A DNA stretch of 64,000 bases from Balanoglossus misakiensis (Eukaryota; Hemichordata): NCBI GenBank assembly GCA_040954595.2, contig CM082576.2:7998001-8062000 (forward strand), written 5' to 3'. How positions within the stretch are numbered: position 1 is the stretch's first letter; every line of letters starts with the position of its first letter. The notes below the pieces were generated by a model. The model searched no databases and was not told where the DNA came from. It saw only the letters and a list, made by a program, of their open reading frames with translations. Positions 35,618-53,867 of this stretch are shown piece by piece. Both the position numbers and the translations under genes were made by a program.

Positions 35618-35626
35618 GCGCCAAAA
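35618..35626 (-). promoter_or_regulatory. E2F site in the CLSPN promoter
   Basis: The plus strand GCGCCAAAA is the minus-strand TTTTGGCGC, a perfect E2F consensus, 109 bp before the claspin start codon. An NRF1-like TGCGCAGGCGC lies just upstream at about 35595-35606. Claspin is a known S-phase, E2F-regulated gene in mammals, so conservation of G1/S control is a reasonable inference. Confidence 0.6.
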
Positions 35627-35734
35627 GACGAAATGAAAATACTTGTGTAGCTGTTTTGGAAGGGTGGCTATGATACGTCTTTTGTGTTTTGAAAAGAAGT
35701 AATTTCATTTCAAGGCAACTCAGTCGAAACCAAG

Positions 35735-38700
35735 ATGCTGGGGACAGTAGATGAGCCTATGGAGAAGGTATTTTTTAATTTGCGTTTTTCTGTCGTGCAA
35801 GTTGCAGGCTCTTCAAAAAGTGGGCAGATCTCTAACATTGCCATTTACTCGCGGGATTTATTTGTCGTGGAAACTATCGAATAATAAGTTCCTCACTCTT
35901 TTTCCATAATATGCCAAAATATCGGATCTTTCCTGTTTAGCAATTGATAATCCAACACTTCATTCCCCTCGGCCTTTGTCAGTGATGTACATTGCGTCCT
36001 GAGTCCTTGTTCATTCCATGGTGACAATGGGTGAGATGTCGTCAAATGTTGCAGGCTGTTGTCATAGAAACTGACTTACCTGAAGAGTTCAAGACCACGG
36101 TGTCAAGACTAATATTACTTGCATTGTCAAAAGCTGTAATCACAACCACGGTTACTAGAAACCGTGTCACAACACAGTAGACCAGACACTGCAGAAAAGT
36201 CTGGTCTAAAATACTAGTAAATACTACTAATAATAAACATTTGTCTGCTAACAAGGCAAGGCGTTGGATTTGACCCCCAAAAGTAGGAAATTAAACAAAA
36301 TAAAATAGAAATGCACATTTTCATGACATTCTGTGTATTTGTTATTCTTTCAGGCTCTGTCTCAAGTGGCAGTTGCAGATAATGATTTGTTTGATGCAGA
36401 GTTGGAAAGCGGCAGTGACTCTGAAACGAAGAGTCAGAAGATCATCAATGCAATAAAAATGAACAACAGTAAGAAAGGTATGTGGGGGAAAATGAAAATG
36501 GTTAACAATTCTTTCATAAGCTCTGTATGCGAGATATTGGACTTGCCCACGGCAGGCTCATCCAATACACTGCAAATGGAACTCTTGTTCAAATGTGGAT
36601 ATCCTTCTGTACCTTTACACCTTTGAAATTTTCCCCCTGAATTTCAGATGAAGTTTTAGCAAGTGACCCTAAGGATAGTGCCGTCGACAGTAGTGATGAT
36701 GAAGTTATCAAGCCAATCCGCAGGAGGAAACATTCACCTAAAACCAAGGAAAATAACCAAAATGAAAGTAACATTCCTGTGAGAAGGAAAGCAAAGCCTC
36801 ACATGATACTGGATAGTGATGAAGATAGTGACGACGATGGTAATGTTGCCTCCGCCAGACTTACACCAGAAAATAATAAAAGTGAACAAAATGGCGCGAA
36901 CTCTGATAGTGACAGTGGTAATGAACGAGACTCAGAGGGAGAAAAGCATGTGGTGTCATCAGCTAAAAAGAAAAATAGATCCATTATTGAAAGTGATGAT
37001 GACGATGATGAAGGAATAGATAGTTTAGAACCAGTGATGAGAAAACCTGTGCTCGATAGTGATGAGGATGATGATGTATATGACAATGAACACGAAAATA
37101 ATGATGAACATCACATGGAGGAAGATGAAGAAAGGCAGCAGGAGGAAGAGGAGGAGGAAGAAGAAATGAATGAGGAAGGACCGCTTGTCAGGGCTGGAAA
37201 GAAAAAGAGCAAGAAGTCAAAGGTATTTAAAGTGTAGCCTCTTGTACATTCACTTCAAATTAATTAACATGCATGGCTGTGAGCAAGACATTGCTTATTG
37301 TGAAAATACAAGCACTGTGATAATCCACTGAAATTCTCTTGATTTCTTCAGGAACCTAAAATCCTGGAGCCAAGACGAACCAAGAAGGCTGCTCTTGAAC
37401 AAATACACAGTGAAAGTCAGAGACTAGTAAGGGGTGAGTAAACTAATTTGCATTCACGGTAGAAATAAACAGCTACTGGTCATCAATGTGGTTCCAAAAA
37501 AAATGTAAGATTTTTGAACCTTGACATCATAGTTTCAGATTCATTAACATAATTGAAATCAAGTGAATGATGACTAGAATGCTATTTCTGAACTACATTG
37601 TATCACTCATTGTCTTGACAGAATCTTCTCTGAGCCTGCCTTATCACAAACCCAAACCGCTGACCCTGGATGACTTCTTCAAGAAGAAATCCATCATCCA
37701 AGAACTACAACCGGTCAAAGGCCGCTTCAAGTGAGTATAGTTTTCATGTCAGTCAGTGGTTAGACAGAAACTTTCAAGACTAATAGTCAATTTCTTATGG
37801 CGCACTTGAATAAAATATGATATTTTCTTTAATAAGGAAACCCAAAGCAGCAATCAAACTAGTGGATCTTGCGATACAAAGCAAAGAGGAAAAAGAAGAG
37901 GAAAACAAGCAGAATCCAGAAAAGAATGATAATCAGGAACCTGAAGAGACTGACGCAAACGCGGCCAGTGACGACATTGAAAAGGAGAGCGAGGAAAAAA
38001 TAAAAGACTCCGGAATCTCGTCCACTCCTCAACAACAGCCAACAAAGTCTCAGGGGAAAACATCAGCTAAGCTGAGACTTCTGAAGGACTTGGCCGGCAA
38101 GACTCCAAAACTGAGCGGAACGTCAGACAGCTTCATCGATCTGGATGATTCCGGGACTGGTGGGAGCAGGTCGTCTGCCAAGCTGAAAGGCATTCGGGAA
38201 CTGATAAGTAGATTTCAGAAACACACGGCCAAGCCAAAACCAAAGGTAGCACAGGAAGTGCAGTTGAGGTAAGGCTGAGTTCTGTGGTTAGGTTGGCCTT
38301 TGATGAAGTTCATACATACTCAAATACTACATGAAGTCGTTGGATAATTAATGAAGACAAGTATATGGGCCCCTGTTTGTAGTTATCCTAGACATCATGT
38401 TGTAACTGATCGGCACATTGCTGCCTAGTTGTGTTGTAACACTGACTGTGATTGGTTGATTCACAGCGTGGTGCAGAAGGAGACCACAGAGGCGGGCAAG
38501 GAGGAGCTGAAATGTAGCACTCTGACCGTGATGGTGAAAGAAGATGAAGAACTCGACCCAAAGATGCAAGTACCAGGTCAGTTGAAAGAATTTTCTTCTT
38601 TCTATTAAAATGAAAACCTGGTAAAAACCATGCAAAACAACCAACCACGGTTGTCATTTTTGATTGCAGCCTTTGTGGCTTCCTCTGCTGATAAAATTCA

Positions 38701-41700
38701 TGTCAATTCATTTCCTTTCAAGAGCCTTGGTGTAGCATCACAATGTGTATTTATACAAGTGTTGGGTCAGTTTGGATTGATCAGGTTTAGAAATCTGCGA
38801 GTCATTCTTTGCGTAACTGTTTATTTCTCTCTTTCATTTTATATTGGTATGCAGAGTATCACGTGTGTATATTTAAGCCTTTTGTCGTGAAATACCTACA
38901 TACCTGTATTTTAGCTGTTTTTCTCCATCTGACACACTGCACACTTACTGCTTGTTGTACAGGCGCCAAGCTGATGAAGCTGAAAGAAGCGCTGCAGGCC
39001 AAGATGAAAGTCAAGAGAGAGCTGGAGAGGAAGAAACGCGAGGAGGCTTATCAGCTGGACAACGAGGAAGGTTTCTTTGGTGATGAGGTGGAAGAGGAGC
39101 TGACCGATCAGACTGACACAGATGATGAGGAGGAGGAGATGGATCAAGACGACATGGTGAGTTGCCATGGTTGCCAGTGATTGTAGCATCCCAAGCTGCC
39201 TATGTGAAATCATGGTTGTCATCCTTATATAAAGCTAGCATTTCTTCGGAGAAATGTGACATCCTGACGATTTAATTCTCTGTCAACCGCAGGGAATTGA
39301 AGGCATTGAAATGGAGGCTGAAGAAGCTGATGATGAGAGCGAGGGGGAAGGAGAAAACGATGAAAATGTAAAACCAACAAGCAAATCAATGAAAAGTAAA
39401 GAGTCCACGAATCTCAAACTAGACACCAGCATTCGAAGTGACCCGTCAAACTCCACGTCGTCGTTCAAGACTCCAGGCAAGGCCAACACAAGCGGCAGCA
39501 CCACAACCACCCGCAGTGACGTCCAAACGCCGGTCGCCCACATCAGCACAGAAACCATGAGTTTGTTTGACAGCACCAGCTCCCTGCCGGGAGATGGAAA
39601 CGAAAGTCGCAAAGACTTGGAAAAGAATGGCGGCGTTGGTTTCAACTTCAGCTCTATTAAGCAGAAGAAAGGTAAATGGATCATAAATTTCCAGAAATCT
39701 ACATATTAATAATTAAGTTATAAGATAATTGTTAATGTAGTACATGTATATTTATCTTGTCATGTTTTTGTCCAAATTTTAGGTCTTATTAAACACAAGT
39801 CGAAAGACTTTGGTGAGTATGATGAGTACCTGAGTGATGGAGATGAGCTGGGTAAATTCCTGGAGAGCGACCAAGAAGAAAAGGGTGAAAGAGGTATGTA
39901 TTTTGCACAGCCAAGCTTTCAAAATTTGGCTGTTGGAAACCCGGTTTGATGTAGGGAGGCCATTTTGCAATTTTTTAAGATAAACGATTGAGAATTTTGC
40001 CTTTTTTGTGAATGTTGAAACGGTAATTTCCTTCACATCTGGATTGTGTGTTTGTTCATTTTTTGTACTAAGGTTTTGTGGGTTTTTTTATCTGCAGACA
40101 TTAAAAATACAAGTGTGAACAGCCTGGACACCAGTCTTGACTTGGGCTCCACCATCCCAGCGTATCAGCCAGGTGGTGGCACTGGAGGTAACAGGGAGAA
40201 ATGTCTGTCAGGCAGAAATTCACCAGATCTGTTTACACCTTGGAGGAGGCGTAGTGGTGCATCTGCAAGCTCTCTGCAGAAGGTAGGTATTGTTCTGAAC
40301 TGAATCAGAAGTTTAGCTCAACCAAGAGTAAAATCTGAGTCAAATAAGAGAAGTGATACATGTAGCTTAAATCCTAGTAAGGTTACCAATAGTTGACAGA
40401 TAATTTTTTATCAAAAGTGAATCTGCTGAGATGTAGGATTTATTTATTACTCTCTATAAATAATTACCGGTACTCAATTTTCAGAGTTCCAGCAAGTTGT
40501 CTGAGTTGACACTACCGGTAGAAGACTCGCAAGATCTGTTCAATTCACCACCACCGTCAGAGAATTCCCAACTCAGCTCATCACAGAAACCACCATCAGA
40601 TACACAGTCCCAGAGTTTCCATTTCAGTCTGGATGACGAAACACAGAGTCAGTTCCTTGATGAAAATGGGTAAGGGCATGGTTGGGTGCTTTTCAACTCT
40701 CTTATCTGGGATTGTGTAGCAGTCAGAGGGGAAAATGTGTTTAACGTTTAAGTGGGAAAAACAGTTTAACTCACGAAACACAAGTAGTCTAAGACTAACT
40801 AGATTATCACTATCAAAGCTTTGATATACATAATATACTGTAGATTTAATTTTGTTCCATTCGCTTTTTAGCTTTCTGAATGTACGGAGCACCAGTAAAC
40901 CCAAGACGTCCAAGAGACAGCTACAACTTAGTGTCGAGAGTGATGGATCCCAGGGAGGGATAGACGAGCTGCTGGGATTGTGTTCCGGCAAATTTGCTGA
41001 AGGTATATTTCCATCACTTGGCTTCATAACAGATGATCAGGTCTTGCAATAGAAATGGAAAGATTTTTAAGGGATCTTGATAACAATCAAAATCTTGCCA
41101 AAGTGTTACTGATTTAAACAAAGTGTAATTTACTAAAACCTGTTTTACTGGATATTTCATTAACTTTGTCACTTAATTTTTTTTTTCATTCCTTGACCAG
41201 ATACCCAGGAATCCAACACATCTTCAACCAAGGCCGGTGTACCAAGCAAAGGGAGAAGCCTGTTTTCCAGGTTCTCATCTGATCTCGGGACCAGTTCCCA
41301 GAGATCGAGCATGGACGAACTGCTGGGTCTCTGCTCAGGAACCTTCACTGAAAGGTGAGCTAGAAAATTTATGACAACTTATTACGGTTTGACTGGTGTG
41401 CTTGGACTTTGGCTGTCAGAGATACATGTACCTGCTTCTAACATGTATTAATCTATTTCAGTTCACAGAAAAAGAGCAGTGAAAAGGATGTTGCTGATGA
41501 GAGGGACGACGAGAGCGATGCATCGTTTCACATGTTGTCTGACGTGGAAGATAAAGATGAAGGCGAGGAGGAGGAAATTAGTAGGAAGAAAGATAGAAAG
41601 ATGACCCGACCCATTGCATTCAGTGATGATGAAGACGAGGAGGATGGTGGTGATGATGAGGATGATGGGATGGAAGGAGATTTAGAAGATGAATTGGATG

Positions 41701-43680
41701 AGGATGAAATGGATGCTATTGTCAAGAAACAAAGGTAAAAGACTTTTTAACTTCAATGCTAACTTTCAACTGATAGTCTGTTTTTTTTTTTGCAGTCATG
41801 TCAAATATATTGTGCATGTAAATACCACAAGTGGAACATTATTGTTTTGTGCAAATAATTTAACCTCAGCTCTTGCACAAACATTTGTTATAACTGATCG
41901 ATTGATATTCTCTGGCATTCTGACACTATTGCAGTCGGATAAATAAATTCATAGAAGACGAGGCGGAGTTATCCGGAAGCGATGTTGGAAGTGAGGATGA
42001 ACCAGATGACGACGACGATGACTATGAAGAGGAGGCCATTGAGGAAGAGATGTTACCAGAGGAAGACCTCAAGAATCAAGTCAATAGAATTCACATGTAA
42101 GTTCAAATACATCAAGTGAATAAATTTCACATTGTGTGTTCAACAGCCCTGCTTTATAACTGCTATGTAACTTGATATGGTAATTCATTTGTTTGTTCGT
42201 TCGTTCGTTCATTCATTTATTTATTCATTCACTCATTCATTCAGGAAAACCATGGAGGATGATGATGCCAGGAGGTTGCGTTTGTACCAGGAGATGTACT
42301 TACAAGATGGTGATTTGTGGTCGGACGGCAAAGGCAGAATGAGAAGATTTAGGTGGAATAATATGGGTCAGTTGATTAACATAGCCATGAAATATAATGT
42401 ATAACACATACACGAATGATGTCAGATGATTTACTTTGAAATTAAATACCAGGTTTCAGTACATGGAAATTCTAACTTTGAATTTCATGTTTTGTGTTTG
42501 GATTCAGATGACGATGCGTCTGAAATGGACATGTTTAGGAAGGATTCTGATGGAGAAGTCAGCGACAATGAAACTGAACAAGAGCTGAAGTGGAGGAAGG
42601 AGCGATATGAGAGAGAACGATGGCTGGAAGAACAACAAAAGGTAACTGGACGCAGAAATCACCCTGTAGCATTTATATCAAATGCATGCAGCAACATGCC
42701 CAACATGCAGCAATGGCTCTCAATTCCTTCATTTCCAGTGGCATTTTTTGAATTGTTTACTTCTTTAAATTGAATGATTTTAATTTCCTCACTTGTGCAG
42801 GAGAAGGCTGATGAAGGACCTGATTTGGACGAAGACAGCCAGTTCACAAAGCTCATTAGAAATTTGGAAACGAAAAAGAAAGGTACCATCACTCTTTGTG
42901 ACAATATGCGTGTGGGTGTGTGTTTTTCTCTGCAACTAGGTCAGACCAGCAAAACTGCAAGCAGGCTTTTTTAGATATTTCGATAAATTCCAGAAACTCT
43001 CTTCTACAGCAACCCCTAAGGAGCCTGCCGTACAAGCAACGAAGGAGAAGAATCCACTGAAAGAAAAGGGGACACTGGTGGTGCCTAAGCCAGTGCATCA
43101 AACTTTGGTAGGTGTCTGGATTTTACTGTTGCACGTGTTTTCCGTGTACACACTCCAGCTCTGGAGTCGAACATCAATGTAAAGTATATCTGATTATTTG
43201 TGCGGTAAACTCAAATTGCCAATAAAAATGGAGTTAAGTCCCCCAGTATTCATGTAACACCTTATCTTCCTCACAGTTCCGGAGAGGATCATTCTTGTGT
43301 AGAAGTAAAGACGACCTAGCTAAGATCAGCGCTTTGGCGAAGCCACTTGGAAACCCGAATGGGCCGAAGAACTCCAGGAATTTTGTCTTCCAGACAGTTT
43401 CCCCGCCAAAGGATGAAGTCACAAAGAAACCTCAGGTGAGTGTGAATCTGGGTCTTTTTAATTTGCCTTCATGCCAGGTATATGATCATGGAAAAACCCC
43501 TAAGGACCAGTTCATCCTATTTCTTGTTTCTCGGGATCTTACAAGATGTTAAACATATTTTTTCAGGTACGGAGGTCTATAAGTCAGATAGGATCAGCGA
43601 GTCAGCCAAACAGCAAAAGACCACGGTTGGACCGCAGCCATAGCACAGGAACTAATAAAAGTATATTCTCTCTTTTCTGA
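35735..43680 (+). CDS. CLSPN: Claspin, Chk1 adaptor of the replication checkpoint
   Basis: There are 22 exons (first 35735-35767, largest 36648-37222, last 43567-43680), giving 1315 aa (human 1339). Most of the protein is acidic and disordered. Family blocks in order are [18 protein letters not shown], the PIP-box-like [10 protein letters not shown] (about residue 290), [51 protein letters not shown], two Chk1-binding repeats ([12 protein letters not shown], about 870; [12 protein letters not shown], about 920), [63 protein letters not shown] and the end NKSIFSLF. The protein travels with replication forks and, once the CKB repeats are phosphorylated, presents Chk1 to ATR. Human has three CKB repeats; I see two clear ones. 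The poly(A) signal is at 43907. Confidence 0.97.
36178..36208. repeat. Perfect 10-bp hairpin in CLSPN intron 1
   Basis: TAGACCAGAC (36178-36187) pairs with GTCTGGTCTA (36199-36208) around an 11-nt loop. A second small foldback, ACGGTT...AACCGT, lies just upstream at about 36148-36165. The cluster lies in intron 1 and could be the remains of a short inverted-repeat element. Confidence 0.6.
42185..42244 (+). repeat. TTCG/TTCA tetranucleotide microsatellite at a CLSPN splice acceptor
   Basis: An imperfect (TTTG)(TTCG)(TTCA)(TTTA) run ends at CATTCATTCAG, which is the acceptor of the exon starting at 42245. The repeat itself therefore forms the polypyrimidine tract. Confidence 0.75.
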
Positions 43681-43906
43681 GAGAGGGGTTGTACATGGTA
43701 TTGTGATTGTATAAAAAAAGACTTGACTAAAAAACTGTGGGGGTTGGGTAGCACTGTACTGACAGTAAATGTTTATTTAGATGTACTCATGTAGATTATT
43801 AATTTTTAGTGATGACACTTTGCAATTTTAAATAGTTTTATTTGGTTCGCGACGTTTCTAATATTGATATGTATATCTTTATAATATAATTATGACAGAG
43901 TTTTGA

Positions 43907-43912
43907 AATAAA
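43907..43912 (+). other. Poly(A) signal of CLSPN
   Basis: AATAAA lies about 230 bp after the claspin stop. SLC38A6 converges from the right, with a minus-strand AATAAA candidate at 44131-44136. The two genes are therefore tail-to-tail with about 220 bp between their probable ends. Confidence 0.55.
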
Positions 43913-44629
43913 TTTTATGATTAAATAGTGCATCTCCACACAGTTCATCTATATGCTGACAAGGTTCATCATACACTTATCCACTCAAAGTTGGACACAG
44001 CCTCACAGGGGGGTTGATGACACAAAACAAGAACACAAATACTGACACACACACAAAAAACCCACATGTCTACAAATCAGAAAGACAATGCACCAAGACA
44101 TTAATTTTATCATACAAGGTAAATGATGTGTTTATTGCATTGTGATGTAAAGACTGTTGTCCATCAAGTGCAGTATTCTCATTGGATTAGTCGCCTCCAG
44201 TATTCTCTAAAATTAAAATATTTTTGTACTTAAAATAAAAAAAAATACCTGCTGTAGATATCTCCCATACTCTTTACTGTGTGCGCGAATTGATTGAAAA
44301 CATTAATTCTGAGAATGTCTACTTCTCAAATACAAGCATTTTGAAAAATATGTATACATGTAATATCTTCTACTAGTATCTTCCCCTCCCAACCCCTTCA
44401 GCCTTGACAAGGTATTTACCTCTTAAGAAAGTGTTATCAACAGAGAGGTTCATATAAGATAGCTACGGCTTTCCATAAGTACAGGCACACACATGACCTT
44501 GGGTGGCAGCAGTGAAATGTGACAATGGCAAGTGTACAGGCAGAGAAGGAGGAATGTCTTGGTTTGGTTGTGACAGCATTTTTGCAGGCTGATCGCGATG
44601 AAGAGAACTAGATCTGTGGTAACCGCTGT

Positions 44630-49814
<5,185 letters not shown>

Positions 49815-50242
49815 CTTCTTGTGTCTAACCACCTAAGTTAGTCATATTTCACTTAGTCGTTTTTCACTCACAGCAGAACCCCTAACATCCTCGAAATAAG
49901 TAGATCGGCCACTGTTCATTTCTTATTACAAATTTATTGCAGTCATATTTTAATGAAACAATGGAGCATTATCTGGAAAATCTACAGTTACAAATGTTGC
50001 ACTTTATGACAAAATTAAAACTGGGGCAACATTTAACATGACACAATGATAGTGAATTCTTAGTGATGGTTCTGATAGTGAGATCAAAACTTTCTTGTTC
50101 AAGTTTGACAGCTTGTAGAAATCTTCACTTTCTATTAATAACATAGATGCAGATTATTCTGAAGGAAACTCATGAGTCCAAAAAGTTGTCAGATGGCAGT
50201 CCGAGTTAATGAGTCACTGTCTCACAAGTTCAATGTTGATGA

Positions 50243-51556
50243 TCAGCTTGCCTCCATGTCAGTGCTGTCTGTGCTGACAGCACTCAGCGCTGGTGAGGGA
50301 GAGATTTGCGGACTGAAGAAGAGACCGCAGAACGCATCCTGCAGGGCTCTTTGACAGGCGTAGGACGAGGAGAAGCCACCGCCCACTCCCTGGGGCGAGG
50401 TCGGCCTCACGTATTTTAAAAATCTGGAGGGTGGAAAACAAAACAAGAGGTGCGTTAGTATTAAAGTAATGGTATTACGTGAACTCCTGTTGAGACCAAA
50501 ATGTTAAGAGACCTGTTTTTAAGCACCGTTTTTAAAAAAAAAAGATTTTATTTTCTCTTCCTCATTTTGACCTACCCCTGAGTTTGTAAGTCTTTTTCCT
50601 CTGGTGGTGGTGGCCCGTAGGTTTCCACGGAAACTGTCTGGTATCTGTACAGAGTTTCCTCCAGTTTTGGTATGGGGAGGAAAGTGTCCTCCACTCTGAA
50701 TCCCTGAAAGGCAATAAGATTGCAGAGGACTAAGTATTGTCGCAGCCAGATGGATCTAAGATGAGGTACAGGGACATCCCTTTAGTTGAATGAGCTGGTC
50801 CTTCCTGAAGCATTCAAACCACTGCTACTACCTATGAGTCAAGGTAGTCCTTTGCTTAGACCCGACGATGATGCTATAGACACACTTATGTGCCTATGGG
50901 ACACATGGTAGAGGCAAATTGTGCTGTCTTATCGATCTTGGCGATCAGGCACGTCACTCACACAAACAAAAGCAGACATGAATGTGAAGATACACACCAC
51001 TTTTATGCCCGTTGAAAACTTGGTCGCTGGCTTGGGAAGGTTGTTCTCTGTCGCCGCCTGCAGTTTGACCTTTGCAGCGTGCGACGCCAGTATGTCTTCC
51101 GCTCTCATGTCTGAAAACATCTGTAATTGGCAGAAATTCACAGGTAAAAAAATTACTGCAGTAACTGGTGACTACCAAGGTCAAGCCGAACCCTGGCATT
51201 TCTCTTTGGTGAAATCTCTTGGTGGAACGACAGTGAAGTGATGGTATATTAGTAGTTAGCAACCAGGTCATACAACACAGGTGTATCTACACTGCCTTGA
51301 ATTCAATGATACATCATGCAGTGAAAAGCATCTCTTACCAAATCATCTATGAGAGATTCTTTATTCTTCTTTTTCATATTTTTCTCTTCCATGTCAAGCA
51401 TCTTGTACATTTGCTTCTTCTCTTCATCCTCCTGTTTTTCCTGTTCAACCAACGCCTCGATGTATGCTTCATCTTTGCTCTGAGTGAGAGAGGGAAAGGG
51501 ACGGACGGCCAGTCAGTCCATGTATGTGGAAATTTCGATCGTTTAAGATGTAAATT

Positions 51557-51587
<31 letters not shown>

Positions 51588-52969
51588 CAAATTCAAGTTT
51601 GGTCACTTGCTTTTGTATGCTCCAGGGTATAGCACCCCCAGTGGTGTACTCACTATTTTTCCTTTGTTTTTCATGATGGCCTCCTTGTTGGCCTTTTTGT
51701 ACTCTTCCACTTTGCGTTTACTGGACTCGACATCGATCCCATTGGCTAGGTTGTAAACTGAAAATGTGATCAGGACATGGTCTGTGCATGAGATTCATTG
51801 ATATGCAAATACCAAGAGCAGAAACAAGGAAAAGGCAGGACAAATATCAGGAGCAATTCAGGTTATACTCACTGATAGTTTCAATTTCTTCAAGATAGTC
51901 ATTGTAGTCTCTGAGAGTTTGAAAATCATCTTCCTTTTTATTAAAACTGAAAAAAGGATAGAAAAAAAGATAAATCATACTGTGATTGAATATCAGCACT
52001 GCATATATGGTCACGTGTAATAAGCCAGAGTTTACACTTACTGACTACAAATTTGAAGTAAATAACACACAAATAAGATACGTGGCAATTTTTTGCACAG
52101 TTGAAGTTATAGAAATCCAATTCCAGTTCAAACAGAGACTTGTGAAAAGATAAACAAATACATGTAATGGGTTTTTCATCCTGTGAAATGTATATATACT
52201 AAAGGTATCATCTTTTCAGTCTACAGGAACTGTTTGGCTGTATCCTGTAACAACTTCCTGGGCCCCTACAGGCAATCAAATACCTTCACAAAAATCAGGA
52301 AAAACACAAACTCACTCTTTAAGTATTCTTTTCCTGATATCGACCTCTTTTTCAACAACGGCATCTTCAAACAACTGGAGTCTGAAATTGTTCCTCCTGA
52401 GGGCAGTATTGCACTGCGGACAAGCCCCAGATCCCCTGACAAACAGTAATTCAACGCAGTTCTCACATCTGTGGAGAGGGAAGAGTATGCAGGTCTTGTG
52501 TTTTACTTTCTATTTGAACATTATGGTACTGAGAGACTGATATATCTACGGAAATTACACATACGCCCATTCAAGCATTCCTCCATCTTTTGAAAACTGT
52601 AATACCATGCATGATTGATACACATCATCATTCAACATTCTGTAAACCAATGGAAACACTCTTCTTGCCTTAGGTTTCCTGTTTCATACACGATTGTAGG
52701 GATCAACTCATGTTCTTTATTACGAAATTTAGCTGTCACTTCTAATTCCTAAACTCGTATTTTACGTTTGCGGTACCTTCAACGCAGGTGATACTGATGA
52801 TGGATAAAAGCAAAATGAAACTGACAGTGCCAAGTCGGCATCACATAAACTTCGATACACATGATTTCTCTTTCACTTACAGCGAATGTCCACAAATGTT
52901 GACCATCAACTTCAGAGAGGGATTTCGATATTTTGTCGTCTTGCAGTGAGGGCAAGACTGGTCATCCAT
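50243..52969 (-). CDS. MNAT1: MAT1, CDK-activating kinase assembly factor
   Basis: The exons are 52881-52969, 52316-52468, 51873-51946, 51654-51757, 51339-51479, 51001-51120, 50576-50703 and 50243-50423, giving 329 aa (human 309). The N-terminal C3HC4 RING is complete: Cys6, Cys9, Cys26, His28, Cys31, Cys34, Cys46, Cys49. The charged coiled-coil middle includes [14 protein letters not shown] and [16 protein letters not shown]. The C-terminal region has [37 protein letters not shown] and [16 protein letters not shown], which bind and stabilise CDK7-cyclin H. MAT1 links CAK to TFIIH for RNA polymerase II CTD phosphorylation and repair. An extra Ser-rich tail of about 20 residues follows the usual human end. 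MNAT1 ends only 428 bp before the SLC38A6 start on the same strand. A minus-strand AATAAA is at 49932-49937. Confidence 0.97.
51557..51579. repeat. Homopolymer of 23 C in an MNAT1 intron
   Basis: A pure C run (G on the transcribed minus strand) followed by GAAAAAAA lies between MNAT1 exons 5 and 4. Similar shorter runs occur at 34967-34981 (G) and near 53957 (C). Length in the assembly may be unreliable. Confidence 0.85.
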
Positions 52970-53693
52970 CGCTCTACCAGAAGAGGAACATGGAAACAAA
53001 TCAGCTCCCTCCGCTGTCAACGTGTGAGAAAGCAACATAAGATAACTTCCGGGTCATGACAACAACGGTGGTGGCGCACTTTAAAATGGCTCCAAACGTG
53101 ACCACGTTGCGTGCCACGGTGCTAGGGTGCAGGTAGTACAGTACTGGACTGGTAGGCTACTGATTTGAGTTCAAGCTAGTCGGGTAAACTCTCTCACATT
53201 TTAACTCATCGTCCAGAAGGTGCTCCTTCACACGCGCGCAGACCTGTACGCAGGGTTATAGCTATGAGGCCTAGACTAAAACAACACTTATTACTATAAC
53301 ACATGGCAGTAAAAGTGTACCACTGAAAAACCACTCAAACTGGGGAAGTCTGTCATGTGCGTTACTAGGTTAATTTTAGGGAAATTGGGGTCACAGTCTG
53401 TATATTTTCGAAGTATGACCTCAGCGAGACAGTCTATCAATAGACAGCTGTCTGGATTTAGTTTCTCGACTTTTTTTTTTTACCAATTTCCGCGTATCAT
53501 TTCACTTCTTTCAAATTGTTGCAATTCCATTTTGGAACACACGGTGGGTTGGTATCCATCCCTCACTTCCTCGAAAAATATCCATTTCGTTTCGTCGCCT
53601 AGAACATCTTACAGAAATATTACAAACGTCCTGATTCGCTCTGGTTTTGCTCTTTCCCGTGTTTTCTCCCACTGAGTGTCATATTTCGTTTCC

Positions 53694-53867
53694 ATGGTTT
53701 CTACTACACATACAACGGCCACTTCTGCCAGTGGAGCGCCAACCAGCGGATCTCAGGAGAGAATCCACACAGTGCGCACACTGAGCAGCGCCGTCAGCGA
53801 CACTACCCGGCAAGCGAATCAAAGGAACAAGAGCCACGACCTTATGATCCAGTCTATTAACCCTTAA
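53694..53867 (+). CDS. Possible small protein (57 aa), weak candidate
   Basis: An ATG with a favourable context (TTTCCATGG) opens a 57-codon frame about 720 bp upstream of MNAT1 on the opposite strand. The peptide is Ser/Thr-rich (MVSTTHTTATSASGAP) and then polar and charged. I know no family for it, and no splice partners or poly(A) signal were found close by. It could equally be chance in a promoter-proximal CpG-rich region. Confidence 0.2.
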   Translation: MVSTTHTTATSASGAPTSGSQERIHTVRTLSSAVSDTTRQANQRNKSHDLMIQSINP

